This document shows positions 61,496 through 64,000 of a stretch of DNA of 64,000 bases, piece after piece. Both the position numbers and the translations under genes were made by a program. Within the stretch, counting starts at the first letter, position 1. Each line of letters begins with the position of its first letter. The stretch lies in assembly GCA_910588775.1 (NCBI GenBank), contig CAJURH010000008.1, positions 14,889-78,888 of the forward strand, in the 5' to 3' direction. Origin of the DNA: an uncultured Lachnospiraceae bacterium (GTDB lineage: Bacteria; Bacillota; Clostridia; Lachnospirales; Lachnospiraceae). The notes beneath the pieces were generated by a model, which saw only the letters and a program-made list of their open reading frames with translations, searched no databases and was not told where the DNA came from.

Positions 61496-62137
61496 ATGAG
61501 TATCAAAATTCCAATCGAGACATCCGCCAGACATATGCATATCTGTAAAGAAGATTTTGAAAAATTATTTGGAACAGGTTCCCAGCTTACTTTCAGCAAA
61601 GAGTTAAGCCAGCCGGGACAGTTTGTGGCCAAGGAAAGGGTCACTGTCATAGGCCCAAAAGGAGAATTTGAAAATATTGCTCTGCTGGGTCCCTTCCGCC
61701 CCGAAACACAGGTGGAAGTGTCTCTCACAGACACCAAAAAACTGGGCGTACCCGCAGTGATACGCCAATCAGGAGATATTGCGAACACGCCAGGCTGCAC
61801 CCTCTGCGGCCCCAACAGCTCCATCGACATTGAAAGAGGTGTAATTGTGGCCAAACGGCATATCCACATGACCCCTTCCCAGGCTTACAAAATGCACGTG
61901 AAAGACAACGAGTCTGTCTTCGTCATGACCAAAAGCTATGAAAGAGCTCTGATTTACGCAGATGTGGTGGTCCGGGTACATAAGAATTTTTCTCTGGCCA
62001 TGCATGTGGACACAGACGAGGCAAATGCATTCGCCAACGATAAAGAACCCTACGGCGTTATCATTAAATTATTCGACAACGACTCTTACAACGTCAACGA
62101 ATGGATGGAAGAAATCCTTTCCGGCATCCAGCGCTAG
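61496..62137 (+). CDS. pduL: Phosphate propanoyltransferase (PduL-type phosphotransacylase)
   Basis: 213 aa. Converts acyl-CoA and phosphate to acyl-phosphate and CoA. Zinc-binding His motifs are SARHMHIC near residue 12 and VAKRHIHMT near 120, in the two beta-barrel halves typical of PduL. There is no clear N-terminal microcompartment-targeting helix and no shell genes nearby, so it is probably a soluble, housekeeping acetate/propionate enzyme. A repeat core begins at its stop codon. Confidence 0.92.
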   Translation: MSIKIPIETSARHMHICKEDFEKLFGTGSQLTFSKELSQPGQFVAKERVTVIGPKGEFENIALLGPFRPETQVEVSLTDTKKLGVPAVIRQSGDIANTPGCTLCGPNSSIDIERGVIVAKRHIHMTPSQAYKMHVKDNESVFVMTKSYERALIYADVVVRVHKNFSLAMHVDTDEANAFANDKEPYGVIIKLFDNDSYNVNEWMEEILSGIQR

Positions 62138-62161
62138 AGTGTGTTTGAAAACCGCTCTAGC
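62133..62161. repeat. Dispersed repeat core inside a GCTAGAG hairpin
   Basis: GCTAGAG and CTCTAGC enclose TGTGTTTGAAAACCG, making a perfect 7-bp stem with a 15-base loop. The 16-base core equals those at 17353 and 19272. It begins in the pduL stop codon and may act as a weak transcript end; no U tract. Confidence 0.7.
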
Positions 62162-62199
62162 TATATAAGGGTATTTCGTAATTAATTTAAGGAGAGTCT

Positions 62200-63002
62200 A
62201 TGATTTCAAAAGAAGAAAGAACCGACAAAGAAAAAGAAGCCTATAATCAAGGGCTAAACAGAAAAAAATACAGCCAAGGTTTTGGACATGCCCAGGCAGG
62301 ATATGCGAATGAGCGAAAAAAGAAAGCCATAGCCGATATTTTAAAACGTGGAAAAGGCAAAGATATTTTAGAGTTAGGCAGTACAAGCTGGAAACAATTT
62401 ATCGACTTTGAGGCATATCCTCCCAAAAGCCTGACTTGCATCAATATTTCGGAAAAAGAATTGGAAAAGGGAATAAAAGCTTCCAAGAAAATAAAGAAAA
62501 AACAGGATTGTCCCCCCCCCCCATTTTTCAGATAATGGATGCCCACAATCTTAATTTTCCAGATAATACATTTGATTTTGTGTTCGGAACAGGCATTTTA
62601 CATCATCTGGACTTTGAGATTGCCGTAAAGGAAATCTCCCGTGTCTTAAAAGAAGACGGGGAAATGGTTTTTCTGGAACCGCTGGGGCGCAATCCTATCG
62701 GAAAACTGGTAAGACGGCTGACGCCAGAAGCGCGAACGGCTGATGAAAAACCTTTGGATAAATGGCATTTTCAGCTATTGGAGCAGTATTTTAATATGGA
62801 TAATTCTTTTTATCAACTTTTTTATGTGCCTGCCGGCGTTTTATCAAAACATATATTCTCTTCTCCATACAATCCCCTTACGCGAGCGGCCGACTGCCTG
62901 GATATGTGGTTAGAAAAAATTTCCAAAAAAAGAGGCGTCTGTCTGTATTATAGAATGGTCGTCATTCATGGAACCCAAAAAATCCCACTGACAACAGCTT
63001 AG
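62200..63002 (+). pseudogene. SAM-dependent methyltransferase, frame broken at a C11 tract
   Basis: Two overlapping frames (62200-62535 and one ending at 63002) together make a class I methyltransferase of about 267 aa. The first has motif I region ILELGSTSWKQF and motif II INISEKELEKGI. The second has MDAHNLNFPDNTFDFVFGTGILHHLDFE (motifs IV-V) and GEMVFLEPLGRNP. They are out of phase at eleven C residues (62512-62522); nine or twelve C would restore one frame. AAGGAG lies five bases before the ATG. Either a slippage-prone, phase-variable gene, a true pseudogene or a sequencing error. The substrate is unknown. Confidence 0.8.
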
Positions 63003-63144
63003 CGCGTGTTTCAAATTCTTAATTAATTATAAAGTCTGCAATTCCCATTTGTAATCGCGGCTTATGCGTGTTATTATATTAAAAGGCATGATACAGATAC
63101 CTGCCACATAAATTTTAATATTTCAAAAAGAGAAGGTGTAATGA

Positions 63145-63858
63145 TTGAAACTGATTAAAAAAACAACCGCTCCAATACTTCAACGCATTTTGCATTGCAT
63201 TGCAAACTATAAGCATGGATTTATTATTGTCTTATATGGAATTTTCTACATGACCGCATTCTGTCATTTGGAAAATAAAATACAACACAATTACCATATC
63301 GTGCATACGTTTATAGACGATTATATCCCGTTTTGCGAATACTTCATTATACCTTACCTGCTGTGGTTCCCATTCCTGGCCACCACTCTGATCTATTTCA
63401 TATTCTTTAATAAAGATAAGCAGGAATATTACCAATATATTAAGAACTTATGCATGGGCATGACGGTTTTTCTGGCGGTTTCCTATTTGTATCCCAACGG
63501 ACACCAGCTTCGACCAGATTCCTTCGCCCACAGCAACCTGTGCGTTGAACTGGTAAAAAGGCTCTACGCCACCGATACGGCCACCAACATCCTGCCCAGC
63601 ATACATGTGTTCAATTCGCTGGCCGCCTACATGGCCATATCCCGGTGTCCAGCGCTGAGCAAACACATTTGGGTAAAATGGACGACGCTTCTGCTGGTCG
63701 GGTCCATCGTCCTCTCCACCATGTTCCTGAAACAGCACTCAGTGGTGGATGTTGTTCTGGGCGCCGCCATGGCAGGCATGGGATACCTGTTCTTCTATCA
63801 ATCCCCCGCCCGGCAGGCATTCGCCAGATTTTCTTATAAAACCTACATGCGTCCGTAA
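63145..63858 (+). CDS. PAP2-family membrane phosphatase or phosphotransferase
   Basis: 237 aa with about six hydrophobic segments. PAP2 motifs are degenerate but ordered: NGHQLRP, LPSIHVFNSL and STMFLKQHSVVDV, the form seen in inositolphosphotransferase-like members (PSIH rather than PSGH). Catalytic His residues are present in the last two. Start is TTG at 63145, eight bases after AGAAGG; an overlapping ATG at 63141 opens only five codons. Its final six codons are duplicated at 63946. Confidence 0.85.
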   Translation: MKLIKKTTAPILQRILHCIANYKHGFIIVLYGIFYMTAFCHLENKIQHNYHIVHTFIDDYIPFCEYFIIPYLLWFPFLATTLIYFIFFNKDKQEYYQYIKNLCMGMTVFLAVSYLYPNGHQLRPDSFAHSNLCVELVKRLYATDTATNILPSIHVFNSLAAYMAISRCPALSKHIWVKWTTLLLVGSIVLSTMFLKQHSVVDVVLGAAMAGMGYLFFYQSPARQAFARFSYKTYMRP

Positions 63859-64000
63859 AACAAAGATTCCGGCATAATTTAAGCTGTGCGCACGCATTTG
63901 GCATCCCTGATGCTTGCCGCCTTTTTGGCGGCGGATTTCCAAGGTAAACCTACATGCGTCCGTAAAACAAAGATTCCGGCATAATTTAAGCTGTGCGCAC
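63839..64000. repeat. Direct repeat with 107-bp period at the window edge
   Basis: Bases 63839-63893 and 63946-64000 are identical over 55 bases, from the last codons of the PAP2 gene (KTYMRP and stop) into the flank. Identity may continue beyond the window. The spacer holds a perfect GCCGCC-TTTTT-GGCGGC hairpin (63916-63932). Either a tandem duplication or an assembly join. Confidence 0.9.

Noticed and set aside
1..64000. CRISPR arrays, prophage or insertion sequences
   Set aside because: No regularly spaced repeats, integrase, transposase or phage structural genes were found on either strand.

Overview
The window looks like the chromosome of a spore-forming, strictly anaerobic Clostridia, most like Lachnospiraceae. 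Support for this is a SpoIVA gene, an Rnf complex, a trimeric [FeFe] hydrogenase, a sodium-pumping biotin decarboxylase, a CmpB-type membrane protein and a CwlC-like amidase. Strong GGAGG-type ribosome sites and several TTG/GTG starts fit too. Species cannot be named from the sequence alone. There are no rRNA genes, CRISPR arrays, transposases or prophage. The only tRNA found is tRNA-Sec.

Layout. 1-2.0 kb: 3' part of an rnf operon (rnfD partial, rnfC) behind a hairpin repeat. 2.2-3.2 kb: YprB-like nuclease with a degenerate active site. 3.3-12.4 kb (minus): a probable long transcript with an MmdA-type carboxyltransferase, OadG, biotin carrier, OadB, OadA-type carboxyltransferase, a BaiN/HI0933-type flavoprotein, cmk, ispH and an S1-domain protein. 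12.5-21.3 kb: GGDEF protein, two D,D-carboxypeptidases, Zn-phospholipase C-like protein, scpA/scpB, metallophosphoesterase, CmpB-like protein, cardiolipin synthase, rpsU. 21.4-38.7 kb: a lone flagellin with a SigD-like -10 box, alaS, tyrS, sbcCD, a PilZ protein, a membrane-anchored MutS-like ATPase, a secreted SleB-type hydrolase, spoIVA and two membrane proteins.

38.9-57.8 kb is the centre of interest: an H2/formate and selenium block. A hydrogenase operon (hydC, HATPase, small ferredoxin, hydB, hydA) is transcribed away from a cysteine-type formate dehydrogenase. Then come tRNA-Sec, selA and selB in one array. Facing them on the minus strand is a second formate dehydrogenase operon, whose catalytic subunit has an in-frame UGA followed by a clear bacterial SECIS hairpin, so it is a selenoprotein and not two broken genes. 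Its partners are a NuoE-like protein and an iron-sulfur protein resembling an FdhA cut off before the catalytic domain. Upstream on the same strand lie a seryl-tRNA synthetase and selD. The block thus holds a Sec/Cys pair of FdhA enzymes, the genes that make and insert selenocysteine, and a synthetase that could charge tRNA-Sec with serine. The Fdh operons have no NuoF subunit of their own; the nearest is hydB.

58-64 kb: GT2 glycosyltransferase with DUF2304 partner, a CwlC-like amidase, small conserved proteins, a PduL phosphotransacylase, a methyltransferase interrupted at a C11 tract (possible phase variation), a PAP2-family membrane protein, and a duplicated segment at the window edge.
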